64,000 nt of DNA from Gordonia sp. KTR9 (lineage in GTDB: Bacteria > Actinomycetota > Actinomycetes > Mycobacteriales > Mycobacteriaceae), in the NCBI RefSeq assembly GCF_000143885.2, contig NC_018581.1, forward strand, positions 744,001 to 808,000, in the 5' to 3' direction. Below the pieces are notes generated by a model. That model did no database searches and was not told the origin of the DNA. It saw only the letters and a list, made by a program, of their open reading frames with translations. Of this stretch, positions 26,142-34,614 are shown in pieces (position 1 is the first letter of the stretch; every line of letters begins with the position of its first letter). The translations under genes and the position numbers were made by a program.

Positions 26142-27374
26142 GTGAGCACAGAGAAGCGTTGGTTCGAGAGGGCAGCTGGCCGGGTGGCGGTAGGCATGTC
26201 TGTATCGATGGCCATGCTGATAGCCGCGGGGTGCTCATCGGCCGGAGGTGCCGGAGCTGCCGACTCGTTGGCCGAGATGGATCCGGTGACTTTGACTTAT
26301 ACCCATCCATCGCCTGAGGGTTCGATTCTAGCAATGCCCTACAAAGATTTTGCATCTGAAGTGGACGAAGCTACGGATGGCAAGATCACATTCGAACCTT
26401 ACTGGAGTAGCAGTCTGCTCCCCATTGCGGAGGTTCCCGGGGGCTTGACCGGAGGCGTGGCTGACGTAGCGTTGGTTTATCCGCCTTTCTATCCTGAGGA
26501 GTACCCAGTGGGCGCATGGGTAGATGAGTTCTTCAGAGGAGACCCGGGGGAGGAGGCGGAGTTCCCTGTCGGTCCGCTTGCCACTAGCGGCGCCCATATT
26601 GAAGAAATCATGAATTCGCCCGAGGTGCAGGCCGACTATGAGGCTCACGGTGTTCACTTGCTGGTCCCGATGCAGAGTGATCCATACGGGCTGCTATGCA
26701 GTGAGCCAGTCGACACTCTGGACGATCTGAACGGTCTGAAGGTGCGCAGTTCCGGAGGGGTGTGGGAAGAGGAAATAAAAGCGCTTGGGATGACTCCAGT
26801 GAATATTTCGTTGAATGAGTCTTATCAAGGACTGCAGCAAGGAATCTTCGACTGTTTTCTAGGGACTCCCGAGTCGATTGTGGACAGCGGCATGGATGAG
26901 GTCGCCAAGCACTACACCACCGTTCCCTTCTCTACGACTTCGATGCAAAACCTTGTGATAAGCAAAAATGCCTGGGATCGTCTGCCGAAAGACGCTCAGA
27001 AGATCCTCTACGAGGCATCGGCCGGGTGGGCGGTCGGTTACTTCGAGGGGCGTCTTGCGAGCCATGCCGCGCTATCTGAGGCTGGAGTTCAGATTCTTAC
27101 GCCCGGAGAAGATGTGGTGACTACCTTGCGTAATCATCAAGAGGCGCACGTTGGTCAGATGGAGCAAGAGGCGCCCGAAGGCATTGCTGATCCCGCGGCG
27201 TTCATGTCCGACTATCGGGCGATGCAGTCTAGCTGGCGTTCCTACCTGACTGATGAACAAGGTATCGATTCGAGCGGGGCCACGGTTCTGGACGGATCTC
27301 TGGACCCGGCGGATGTTCCGCTAGACGGGTTCCGTGAACGGATCAATCAAGTGTACGAGCAGGTGGCGAAGTAA
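26142..27374 (+). CDS. TRAP transporter solute-binding lipoprotein (DctP)
   Basis: A 410-aa extracytoplasmic binding protein. GTG 26142 starts a signal sequence with lipobox IAAGC, Cys31 being the lipidation site. The DctP domain follows: THPSPEGSILAMPYKDFASEVDEATDGKITFEPYW, then LNGLKVRSSGGVWEEEIKALGMTPVNIS near 200, in which the conserved arginine of KVR would bind the substrate carboxylate. It captures an organic acid for the DctQM permease encoded at 29.67-31.68 kb. In normal TRAP loci the three genes are adjacent; here a broken oxidoreductase gene and an IS separate them. Confidence 0.93.
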   Translation: MSTEKRWFERAAGRVAVGMSVSMAMLIAAGCSSAGGAGAADSLAEMDPVTLTYTHPSPEGSILAMPYKDFASEVDEATDGKITFEPYWSSSLLPIAEVPGGLTGGVADVALVYPPFYPEEYPVGAWVDEFFRGDPGEEAEFPVGPLATSGAHIEEIMNSPEVQADYEAHGVHLLVPMQSDPYGLLCSEPVDTLDDLNGLKVRSSGGVWEEEIKALGMTPVNISLNESYQGLQQGIFDCFLGTPESIVDSGMDEVAKHYTTVPFSTTSMQNLVISKNAWDRLPKDAQKILYEASAGWAVGYFEGRLASHAALSEAGVQILTPGEDVVTTLRNHQEAHVGQMEQEAPEGIADPAAFMSDYRAMQSSWRSYLTDEQGIDSSGATVLDGSLDPADVPLDGFRERINQVYEQVAK

Positions 27375-27628
27375 TTTCTCCGGGCCTATTCGCCTAGCTT
27401 CGAAGTCTTTCCGATGACGTTCGCGATGTGAAGAAGCCGGGTGAGCGTTCGATGCCGTTGCACGAGAATGGCGTTGAGCGCGACCTCGGAGCGTCAAGCA
27501 GAAGTCGGCTGAGTGGCTGACGTGATTTCACCAAGGAGCTTTGGGTATGCCCTTCCCTCACCTTTTTCGCCTCTCTGGAGATTCGCGGCAAGAAGTTGCC
27601 TAGTCGAGCCGTGATCACAGCCCACGGC

Positions 27629-27634
27629 GCTAGT
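27629..27634 (+). repeat. target-site duplication, left copy
   Basis: GCTAGT directly before the IS481-type element; the same six bases follow it at 28712-28717. Confidence 0.8.
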
Positions 27635-28711
27635 TGTAACTCTTGGGGAGGTTGTGAACGGCGTGGTTCCGGTCAACAGGTGAGGGCCTCCGGTATCGAT
27701 GTGGTTACCACACACACGCCGATCACCAAGAGGCCCTCCTGACCCACCGTAATGCTTTTCTCACCGAACGTGGCCGTCTGGCCCTGGCTCAGTGCGTCGT
27801 CGACCAGGGTTGGCCTCTGCGACGAGCCGCGGAACGATTCAACTGCTCCACCGCGACCGCCAAGAAGTGGGCTGACCGCTACCGGCAGACCGGTGAGGCC
27901 GGCATGGCAGATCACTCCAGCCGCCCCCGCCGCTCACCCACCCGACTTGCGGTGCGCCGTGAACGTCGAATCATCAAGCTGCGGTTTGTCCGTCGCTGGG
28001 GCGCTGCACGTATCGCCGCGCACCTGCGGCTGGCGAGATCGACCGTTGAGGCGGTGTTGCGCCGGTATCGGATGCCGCTGTTGCGTCACTTGGATCAGGC
28101 CACCGGTCTTCCGGTACGCCGGACCCCGCCACGCCGCTACGAACACGACGCTCCCGGCGACCTGATCCACGTCGACATCAAGAAGCTCGGCCGCATCCCT
28201 GAAGGCGGTGGGCACCGCAAACTCGGGCGTACGATCGGCAACCGGCACAACAAGAAACACCGCCCGGGGTACGCGTACTTGCACCACGCCGTCGATGACC
28301 ATTCCCGGCTGGCGTACTCGGAGATCCTCACCGACGAACGCAAAGAGACCGCCGCGCAGTTCTGGGACCGGGCCACGGCCTTCTTCCAAGGGCACGGCAT
28401 CACCGTGCGGCGAGTGATGACCGACAACGGATCGTGTTACCGATCAAAGGTTTTCGCGGAATCTCTCGGCGTCGAGATCAAGCACAAGAAGACCCGTCCC
28501 TACCGTCCGCAAACCAACGGCAAGGTCGAGCGCTTCAATCGCACCCTGGCCTCGGAATGGGCCTACGCCGAGTTCTACAGCTCAGAGACCGCCCGCACAG
28601 CCACCTACGACGACTGGCTGCACCACTACAATCACCACCGAGCCCACAGCGGTATCGGCGGACTCACCCCGATCGAACGCCTACACGTTCACAACCTGCC
28701 CGGGTCTTACA
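27635..28711 (+). mobile_element. IS481-family insertion sequence, 1077 bp
   Basis: Terminal inverted repeats start TGTAA at 27635 and end TTACA at 28711. Over the outer ~26 nt of the two ends most positions match, the inner block GGTTGTGAACG being identical. Six-base direct repeats GCTAGT flank it. It carries one intact transposase gene and lies inside the old yellow enzyme pseudogene in the same orientation. Joining the flanks across one GCTAGT restores the host reading frame (ITAHGAS-AQFRQLD), which confirms the boundaries. Confidence 0.88.
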
Positions 28712-28716
28712 GCTAG
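27739..28716 (+). CDS. IS481-family transposase
   Basis: The 325-aa frame has an N-terminal HTH (FLTERGRLALAQCVVDQGWPLRRAAERFNCSTATAKKWADRY) and the rve/DDE integrase core. The triad is Asp ~146 in HVDIKKLGR, Asp ~228 in MTDNGSCYRS and Glu ~263 in NGKVERFNRT. The part before ATG 27904 contains the HTH but no ATG, GTG or TTG; CTG 27739, with AAGAGG about 5 nt upstream, is the only plausible start, so a rare CTG start is inferred. The frame has no stop inside the element: the last codon straddles the IS end and TAG (28714-28716) comes from the duplicated target. Confidence 0.9.
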   Translation: MTHRNAFLTERGRLALAQCVVDQGWPLRRAAERFNCSTATAKKWADRYRQTGEAGMADHSSRPRRSPTRLAVRRERRIIKLRFVRRWGAARIAAHLRLARSTVEAVLRRYRMPLLRHLDQATGLPVRRTPPRRYEHDAPGDLIHVDIKKLGRIPEGGGHRKLGRTIGNRHNKKHRPGYAYLHHAVDDHSRLAYSEILTDERKETAAQFWDRATAFFQGHGITVRRVMTDNGSCYRSKVFAESLGVEIKHKKTRPYRPQTNGKVERFNRTLASEWAYAEFYSSETARTATYDDWLHHYNHHRAHSGIGGLTPIERLHVHNLPGSYS

Positions 28717-28717
28717 T
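28712..28717 (+). repeat. target-site duplication, right copy
   Basis: GCTAGT immediately after the IS481-type element, matching 27629-27634; its TAG provides the transposase stop codon. Confidence 0.8.
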
Positions 28718-29529
28718 GCGCAGTTCCGCCAGTTGGACCGTGACCCCGCACCGTACATCGAGTACCTACGCCGACGTGGCGAGGGAGGTGTCGGTATGAT
28801 CGTTACCCAATCTCTGTTTCCCGACCCGATGAATGACCCCTCGCGAATGCTCGCCACGCGATAGTCTGAGCTCGTACGGGCAGTGAAATTCACAGGTGCA
28901 GTCTTGATCTCGCAAGTGACACATTTGGGGATTTTCGGGCAGACCTTCTCTGACCCGCACCGTCGGCCACTGTGGGGCCTCTCGGACTGCTGGACGGCTG
29001 AGGGTGAGGGCGGGCACAGGATCACCGATGACGAGGTTGAGCAGGTGATCCGCGCGTACCGTAGCGTTGCCTGCTTCTATATGGACGTAGGTCTCGGCGG
29101 AATCGAAGTGCATGGCGCGCACGGATACTTGATCCAGCGAGCGCTAACGCCTAGGACCTTATGACAGATCGGATCGATGCAGACAGGATCGGACGCTGTT
29201 CGTACGTCGCATTATTCAGGAGGTGCGCGAGGAGATCGGCGATGACAAGATCCTCGAATATCGTACGACGACTGACGATCTCTGCGCGCCTGAAGACGGC
29301 AATTTGGGTGCTTTCGTGAGGACCGATGGCCAGAGGTCGCCCGCGGTTCATGAGCCAAGCGCTCATGGCGCATCCGCAGCGCTCGATCGTACTGGTCCGA
29401 GAGTCGGACCCTGACGGTGCCGCCGTGGTTTCCGGTCAGGCGCGTCGTCCTCGGCCCCACCGGGTAGGTCTAGGGTGCCGCCGCCTAAGGGCCTAAGATT
29501 GAGTCAGTAACGTCTATCCAGGCAATGGC

Positions 29530-29558
29530 CAACTAGTTCCAACTGTTGGAACTAGTTG
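29530..29558. promoter_or_regulatory. perfect 29-bp palindrome, probable operator of dctQM
   Basis: Two 14-nt arms (left CAACTAGTTCCAAC and its exact reverse complement) flank a single central T, 115 nt before the dctQ ATG. It contains GTTCC-N7-GGAAC, a spacing that suits a dimeric regulator such as an IclR protein. No T-tract follows, so a terminator is unlikely. Confidence 0.6.
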
Positions 29559-29672
29559 TTACCGTCGCGCTGGACTGCATGCGACAGTGATCAGGCGCAG
29601 TGATGGATCGATAAACGTCTGATCGCCCGAGAATTGTATCTTCGGCACGTCACTTCGCGGGAAGGCTAGTTC

Positions 29673-30164
29673 ATGAAACTACTTCAAGTCGTTACGAACG
29701 GATTGGCAGCGATAGCTGGCGCGGCTGTGCTACTGCTGATGCTGAATATTACGGCGGATGTAGTCCTACGAGTGTTAACGGGCCAACCGCTGGATGGAAC
29801 GAACGCTCTCGTAAGCACGATATGGATGCCCTTAATTGTATTTCTCGGCCTAGGATTCGCCCAGGCTCGGAATGAGCATATACGAGTGACTCTGGTTAGT
29901 GACCGATTGAGTCCGACGTTGTTGAGAATTGCTACCGCATCTTCTCTGCTCGTGGCCATGGTCGCGACGGCGGTTCTCATTTACGCGTCTTTCAACGAGG
30001 CAGTTCGATCATTTGAAATAGACCAGACTACAACAGGTATTGTCGCGCTACCGGTGTGGCCTATGAAATTCGTGATGCTTCTTGGGTTCATTCTACTATT
30101 TCTGCAATTTCTTCGCTCGTTCGCATCCGCCGGTACGCCAGAGTCTCAGGTGACAAAACGATGA
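29673..30164 (+). CDS. TRAP transporter small permease (DctQ)
   Basis: A 163-aa membrane protein with four helices (about 10-32, 47-66, 84-106, 125-150), the standard DctQ topology. VVLRVLTGQPLDGTNALVSTIWMPLIVFLGLGFAQARNEHIRV includes the family's Arg/His-rich loop. It pairs with DctM to form the ion-driven permease fed by DctP. GAAGG precedes the ATG by ~9 nt. Its stop overlaps the dctM ATG by 4 nt (ATGA). The gene has lower GC than the core, in keeping with acquisition. Confidence 0.9.
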   Translation: MKLLQVVTNGLAAIAGAAVLLLMLNITADVVLRVLTGQPLDGTNALVSTIWMPLIVFLGLGFAQARNEHIRVTLVSDRLSPTLLRIATASSLLVAMVATAVLIYASFNEAVRSFEIDQTTTGIVALPVWPMKFVMLLGFILLFLQFLRSFASAGTPESQVTKR

Positions 30165-31678
30165 AGATCAAGAATGCTCAGCAAGGTCCTGAAGTGGCAG
30201 AAGGGACTCCCCGCCAGAAGTCGGTACCGCGTCCAAAGAAGAACAAGCTCTGGGACGCCCTATTCCTTAGTCTTGCCATCCCCGCCTTGGTGTTGGCCGT
30301 GATCATAGTGAGCGCGGACATCGACCGTGAAACGGTCGGATTCCTTTCACTGATCCTGATGGTGCTACTGCTTGCCATCGGGGTGCACGTCGCCATCGCC
30401 ATGCTCGTAGCGGGATTCTTGGGACTATGGCAGACGGGCGGGATAAACGTCTTGATGGTTACCGCTGAGCAAACGCCCTTCGGCGCGGTTGCTGGATGGA
30501 CGTTGAGCGTGATTCCGATGTTCATCTTTATGGGGGTGGCGCTCTGGCGATTTGGGCTCACTGACGGGCTTTTCGATGCCGCGAACAAGTGGTTTGGCCG
30601 GCTCCCCGGTGGTCTGGCTGTCGCTACTAACGTGTCAGGCGCTGGGTTGGCCACGGTTAGTGGCAGCACGATTGGTATTTCATATGCGTTGGGTCGTATG
30701 GCCCTACCGGAAATGATGCGCGCTGGGTACAAACCTTCGATCGCGACGGCGACCGTAGCGATGGCGGGTACGCTAGGACAGATAATACCGCCAAGCATAA
30801 CGCTGGTAATATTTGCTGGCGTCGCCCAGGTATCGATCGGCTCGCAGTTGGTCGCAGGGATTATTCCTGGTCTCATACTTGCCGTAGCGTATGCTGCCCT
30901 AATTCTGGTCTGGGCCCGGCTTGATCCGAGCGCGGCCCCACCATCCAGGGCCGAGAAAGCTAGTTGGGGTGACCGCGTTGCCTCCCTTGGAGTGGCTTCT
31001 CCGCTAATTCTTCTCATGGTGATCGTGGTCGGCGGGTTGCTCGTTGGCTTGTTCACTCCGACGGAAGCCGGGGCATTTGCATCATTTGCGACGCTGATAT
31101 ACGGGCTCGTCTCATATGGCCGAAAGCATGGCATAAAAGCTTATACGTCCACACTCGTTCAAGCACTTCGCGAAACGGTTTCGTCCGTTGCAACCATCTT
31201 CTTGCTATTGATTGCGGTCACTGTTCTGACGCGGTTGCTGACAATCACTGGCGTCGCCCGACTGATGACGGATTGGATTCTGGGTCTCGGGCTCGGGAAA
31301 ATAGCGCTTCTACTCCTGTTGATGCTCTTGTTCTTGGTATTGGGTATGTTCATGGATGGACTCACTATGATGCTTGTGACTGTTCCCGTACTAACCCCTG
31401 TGTTGCTCTCTTACGACATCAGTATGATCTGGTTCGGCATTTTTATGGTCGTGATGATAGAGATCGGAATGGTAACTCCGCCGGTTGGAATTCTTACCTA
31501 TGTCGTCCACAGGCTGAGTCAGGAACCTGAGGTGAACCTCGGCCGCGAGATCTCTCTTGTGGATGTATTCCGTGGAGTTATCCCCTTCATCGCGGTTGGA
31601 CTAGGGCTGTTGGTCCTGATGATGTTTGTGCCGGAGATCGCTACTTGGTTGCCGAACTCCGCCACAATCGCCGAGTAG
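30161..31678 (+). CDS. TRAP transporter large permease (DctM)
   Basis: ATG 30161 (MKIKNAQQGPEVAEG) overlaps the dctQ stop; upstream extension of the frame lies inside dctQ. The 505-aa protein has a basic cytoplasmic N-tail of ~38 residues and about 12 membrane helices. DctM marks include SGAGLATVSGSTIGISYALGR-type helix 4/5 sequence, GQIIPPSITLVIFAGVAQVSIGSQL (the conserved PPS motif) and MIEIGMVTPPVGILTYVVH. It moves a carboxylate-type substrate driven by an ion gradient. The following region to 31863 holds no gene; a small hairpin (CGCCGA/TCGGCG) spans the stop codon. Confidence 0.92.
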   Translation: MKIKNAQQGPEVAEGTPRQKSVPRPKKNKLWDALFLSLAIPALVLAVIIVSADIDRETVGFLSLILMVLLLAIGVHVAIAMLVAGFLGLWQTGGINVLMVTAEQTPFGAVAGWTLSVIPMFIFMGVALWRFGLTDGLFDAANKWFGRLPGGLAVATNVSGAGLATVSGSTIGISYALGRMALPEMMRAGYKPSIATATVAMAGTLGQIIPPSITLVIFAGVAQVSIGSQLVAGIIPGLILAVAYAALILVWARLDPSAAPPSRAEKASWGDRVASLGVASPLILLMVIVVGGLLVGLFTPTEAGAFASFATLIYGLVSYGRKHGIKAYTSTLVQALRETVSSVATIFLLLIAVTVLTRLLTITGVARLMTDWILGLGLGKIALLLLLMLLFLVLGMFMDGLTMMLVTVPVLTPVLLSYDISMIWFGIFMVVMIEIGMVTPPVGILTYVVHRLSQEPEVNLGREISLVDVFRGVIPFIAVGLGLLVLMMFVPEIATWLPNSATIAE

Positions 31679-31863
31679 TTCGGCGGATGTCTATATGGGG
31701 CAGGTGAGGTCGGCCTGTTAGTCCGGGGGTGTGAGGTGTAGCTGCTGATGCCGAGGTCAGTGAGACACTACGTTGCAACTGTGAGAAACTTGAGCGAACA
31801 AACGATTCAGTGCTGCTACTAGAGTAGAGGCGCTCGACACTAACGAGAAGGAGTCCGTCTACA

Positions 31864-32658
31864 ATGGGAACCGATGTTTTGTATGAGCGAGAAGGTCCTA
31901 TCGCGAGGATAACGCTGAACCGTCCCAACGCAGGAAATGCACTTACCCCCGACTCTATTGCGCAGTTGCTGTCAATCCTTCGCTCTATCGAGCGCAGCGA
32001 CGAAGTCCGCGTGGTTGTGATCGACGGCAATGGCAAGCATTTTATGGCCGGCGCAGATCTGGCCGACTTCAAAAAGTCATTGGACGATCCGACTATTGAC
32101 CCCGCAATTGAATTCGAGAGCCGTGTCGTTCGCGACGCGAATCAGTTCCCCCAGATCCTGGAGCGGATGCCGCAGCCTGTTGTTGCTAAAGTCAACGGCT
32201 GTGCAGCCGGAGGAGGCGCTGGTCTAGCGCTAGCCGCGGATTTTGTTGTCTTCGGGGAGAGTTCGTCCTTCTTGTTCGCGCACTCGAAGGTTGGACTGAG
32301 CCCGGACAATGCGACGGGATGGCTGCTCACACGAGCGATCGGTGAGCGTATGGCGAAGCGGATTTTGATGTTCGGCGAGCGCGTGGACGCCGAGGCTGCC
32401 GAGCGTTGGGGACTAGTCGATCAGGTGGTGCCCGATGTCGATCTCGAGCGGGCAACCATGGATCTTGCTCGTTCTCTGTCAGAGTTGCCCCGGGTAGCCG
32501 TGAAGAACATCAAGAAGTTGGTGAATGGCGCCGCTCGCACACCAATTGCCGAGCAGCTTCAACTAGAAGCGCTCTGGCTCGCAGAGTGTGCGGGGCACCC
32601 AGACTTTCGTGAGGGCGTGACAGCGTTTCAAGAACGACGAGCTCCGAAGTTCCAGTAA
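31864..32658 (+). CDS. enoyl-CoA hydratase/isomerase family protein
   Basis: A 264-aa crotonase-fold enzyme; GAAGGAG precedes ATG 31864. Oxyanion-hole strands are visible: GKHFMAGADL near 58-67 and NGCAAGGGAGLAL near 108-120. The catalytic segment reads AHSKVGLSPDNATGW, where canonical hydratases have P-E-V-x-L-G-x-x-P-G-x-G-G-T; the first catalytic glutamate is missing. This matches PaaG-like isomerases that shift double bonds in ring-derived CoA esters rather than simple hydratases. It sits between the TRAP genes and the IS relics, and could process a CoA ester from the cluster downstream. Confidence 0.88.
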   Translation: MGTDVLYEREGPIARITLNRPNAGNALTPDSIAQLLSILRSIERSDEVRVVVIDGNGKHFMAGADLADFKKSLDDPTIDPAIEFESRVVRDANQFPQILERMPQPVVAKVNGCAAGGGAGLALAADFVVFGESSSFLFAHSKVGLSPDNATGWLLTRAIGERMAKRILMFGERVDAEAAERWGLVDQVVPDVDLERATMDLARSLSELPRVAVKNIKKLVNGAARTPIAEQLQLEALWLAECAGHPDFREGVTAFQERRAPKFQ

Positions 32659-33046
32659 CCTCAGGCGTGGCACCCGTACTTGCACTGCCCGTTCGCTGAT
32701 TCGGCGAGCGCATTGTGGTCGTACGGTGTCCAAGCGCGGCTGACGCGGCGGTTCCCCAACCCGGCTCACTATGGCAGAATCCGCGGAGTGCATGGGTGTT
32801 CATCTGGGGTTACGGGTTGTGAGGTCGACACCAAATCGACGATCGTAGGTCGCTGCGGTTGGGTGCCCGGGAGCGACAGTGGTCAAATCATGCACTCCTA
32901 CCGCCGTGGTGCTTGCGATATCGAGCACACCGGACCCGTGCGATGAGTAGGAGCTCACTGCAGCCGCGTCTGGCGGATCACAGGGTCGGTCTCATTCTTA
33001 ATCGTAAAAGTGGAGCAACGCAACGGGTGTCGTAAGCGAGTGGTGA

Positions 33047-33388
33047 TTGATGGCCCCGCCGTCAGTGTCGTCGGCGTGTGCCATATCATACGACCCAGCT
33101 GAAGACGTCGTGCCGGCAGGCGAGTTCGACAGGCCAGAACTGCTCATCGTGAACGATCTCGCGTTGAAAGTGGAGGGTGAACGCCTCGGCCATCGTACTG
33201 TCAGCGCTGGTGGTTACTGCTCCCATGGACGGTTTACCCCGTTTTCGGAGCATGACCCGGGGTGTAGGCCTTGCTGGTGTAGATCGAGCCGAAATAGAAG
33301 TGCATGATCCTTGCGTGTGCTGCGCCGCACGCAAGGCATCTGTCACGTGCTCGGAGTGCATATGATCGGCCACGTCTCGCCCCGCCAA
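33047..33388 (-). pseudogene. IS3-family transposase, C-terminal remnant
   Basis: On the minus strand the frame reads GKPSMGAVTTSADSTMAEAFTLHFQREIV, then FWPVELACRHDVFSWVV, and (past a stop) YGTRRRH. These match the end of IS3-type OrfB (the DNAMAE...FKRE...W...YNTRRRHS pattern including the last catalytic Glu). Stops and frame changes make it dead. It lies just downstream of the OrfA-head remnant at 33471-33624, so both are probably parts of one deleted element. The intervals 32659-33046 and 33625-34218 have no gene I can support; a minus-strand frame at 33768-34145 is open but unrecognised. Confidence 0.65.
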
Positions 33389-33470
33389 AACGGCGCATGC
33401 AACAGTCGATAAACGTGCTAGGTACCGGCTGAAGTCGTCACTGGTCGGCGCCTACGTGGATGTCTCCCCA

Positions 33471-33624
33471 GGTCGGCAGCGATACCTCGCACCCCCTGGG
33501 TCGACTCGTACAAGTCCACGGCGTTCTGCCGGAACTACTCCGAACAGTGTCTCCGAGCCATATCCTGATCATCTCGCTTCTCCCCGCGAACCGTGGGATG
33601 AAACGTGTCCGAGGTCCGTGGTGA
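33471..33624 (-). repeat. IS3-family OrfA head remnant, copy A
   Basis: The minus strand from ATG 33561 reads MARRHCSE, a TAG, then FRQNAVDLYES and VRGIAADLG, i.e. the start of an IS3-type OrfA with an early stop and a small deletion. The whole stretch, including the non-coding IS end (about 33562-33624), is repeated with many substitutions at 51363-51523 in the same orientation. The two copies bracket the aromatic cluster. Confidence 0.75.
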
Positions 33625-34218
33625 GGACGCTGGGCACGACGTTGAAAAGGGCCGTCACCACACGCCCATCGTTTCAACTGCGATGGGCCCGTAGGCCGCA
33701 GGGGTTTGGATGTCCGGTACGGCAACGAGACTCGAATCTTCCTCAGCTCAAACATGTTCCACTTCTCCTACCGGCGCCGAGGATCCACTCGCCGGACAGA
33801 CGGGAGATGCGTCGCCAGCATCTCTACCGGAGTCCAGACCTCGAGGGTGTTGACGTTGTTCCAGCTGATCCCCACCGCGGCGGTCACTCCTGTCACACCC
33901 ATGCGGCAGACCCTGTCGGCAACAGAACCACACCACGTCGATGGCCGGGGTGGCTGTGCAGAACCTCCGACCACCGGACCCGCGCCTACACCGCCAGACC
34001 GATTGCGCCCTTGAAAGCAGACCTGCATCCTGTGATCAGTGGAGCGCGTTTGACGTACCGGAGGCCAGGAGGACCCGACGATCGCATCTACGAAATTCCC
34101 TCCGCTACGACCACCAAGGAAGCTCTGATCGAGTCTCTGCGTCACTCAGACATGCCATCTTGCCCGGGCACGCCGCCGACTCCGCGAATTCATCGGCGGA
34201 TCGAGGCCTCAAGGCGGT

Positions 34219-34614
34219 CTAGGAAGTCGTATCGACCGCATATGCGAGCGCAGAGATCTGCAGACGGAATCCAGCGGGGACGTCCCCCGTGGTCACGTGC
34301 CGCGCCGGACGGTCGTCAGGATCGGGAAAGATCAGCTTCCACTGCTCGTTGAGCAGTTCGCGGTACTCGGCACCGGAGATCCGTACGTCGACCTTGACCA
34401 GGTCGGACAGACTTGCGCCAGCTGTGGTGAGAATCGTTCCGAGATGGGCGAAGGCCAACTGGAACTCGTCAGCGGCCGCGATCGGTCGCTCGCCATCGCC
34501 GATTCGGCGACCGAACACATTGCTTGTAGCCACCAGAGGGCCGCGCCGTGCGGCCGCTGGAATCGGATTCGTCCCGTGGTCAAGTCCTTTCACGTGAACC
34601 GCGCGCGGAGTCAC
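34219..34614 (-). CDS. RidA-family protein of the catabolic cluster
   Basis: GTG 34614 overlaps the stop of the RraA-type gene (GTGA), giving 131 aa. Family features: GPLVATSNVFGR (first strands), AHLGTILTTAGASLSDLVKVDVRI (the long helix), and FRLQISALAYAV at the end. RidA paralogues in catabolic operons often act as enamine/imine or enol tautomer hydrolases, so this could handle an unstable enol or enamine intermediate. Last gene of the minus-strand operon RraA-RraA-RraA-RidA. Confidence 0.85.
   Translation of the reverse strand: MTPRAVHVKGLDHGTNPIPAAARRGPLVATSNVFGRRIGDGERPIAAADEFQLAFAHLGTILTTAGASLSDLVKVDVRISGAEYRELLNEQWKLIFPDPDDRPARHVTTGDVPAGFRLQISALAYAVDTTS

Larger units (their letters stand above)
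27547..29340 (+). pseudogene. old yellow enzyme-family oxidoreductase, broken and IS-interrupted
   Basis: ATG 27547 has AAGGAG upstream and opens MPFPHLF. After a frame change near 27565 the OYE-type N-terminus continues as LEIRGKKLPSRAVITAHGAS, then the IS. After the IS it resumes in register: AQFRQLDRDPAPYIEYLRRRGEGG and MIVTQSLFPDPMNDPS, then an in-frame TAG at 28862. Further pieces follow in shifted frames: FTGAVLISQVTHLGIFG, GIEVHGAHGYLIQRALTP (28.9-29.15 kb) and VREEIGDDKILEYRTTTDDL (29.22-29.29 kb). These are successive blocks of an NADH:flavin oxidoreductase of the 2,4-dienoyl-CoA reductase group. At least three frame breaks plus the insertion make it non-functional; the C-terminal part is lost. 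Confidence 0.85.

Noticed and set aside
31671..31690. Hairpin at the dctM stop as a terminator
   Set aside because: Stem of only 6 bp with no T-tract; not strong enough to call.
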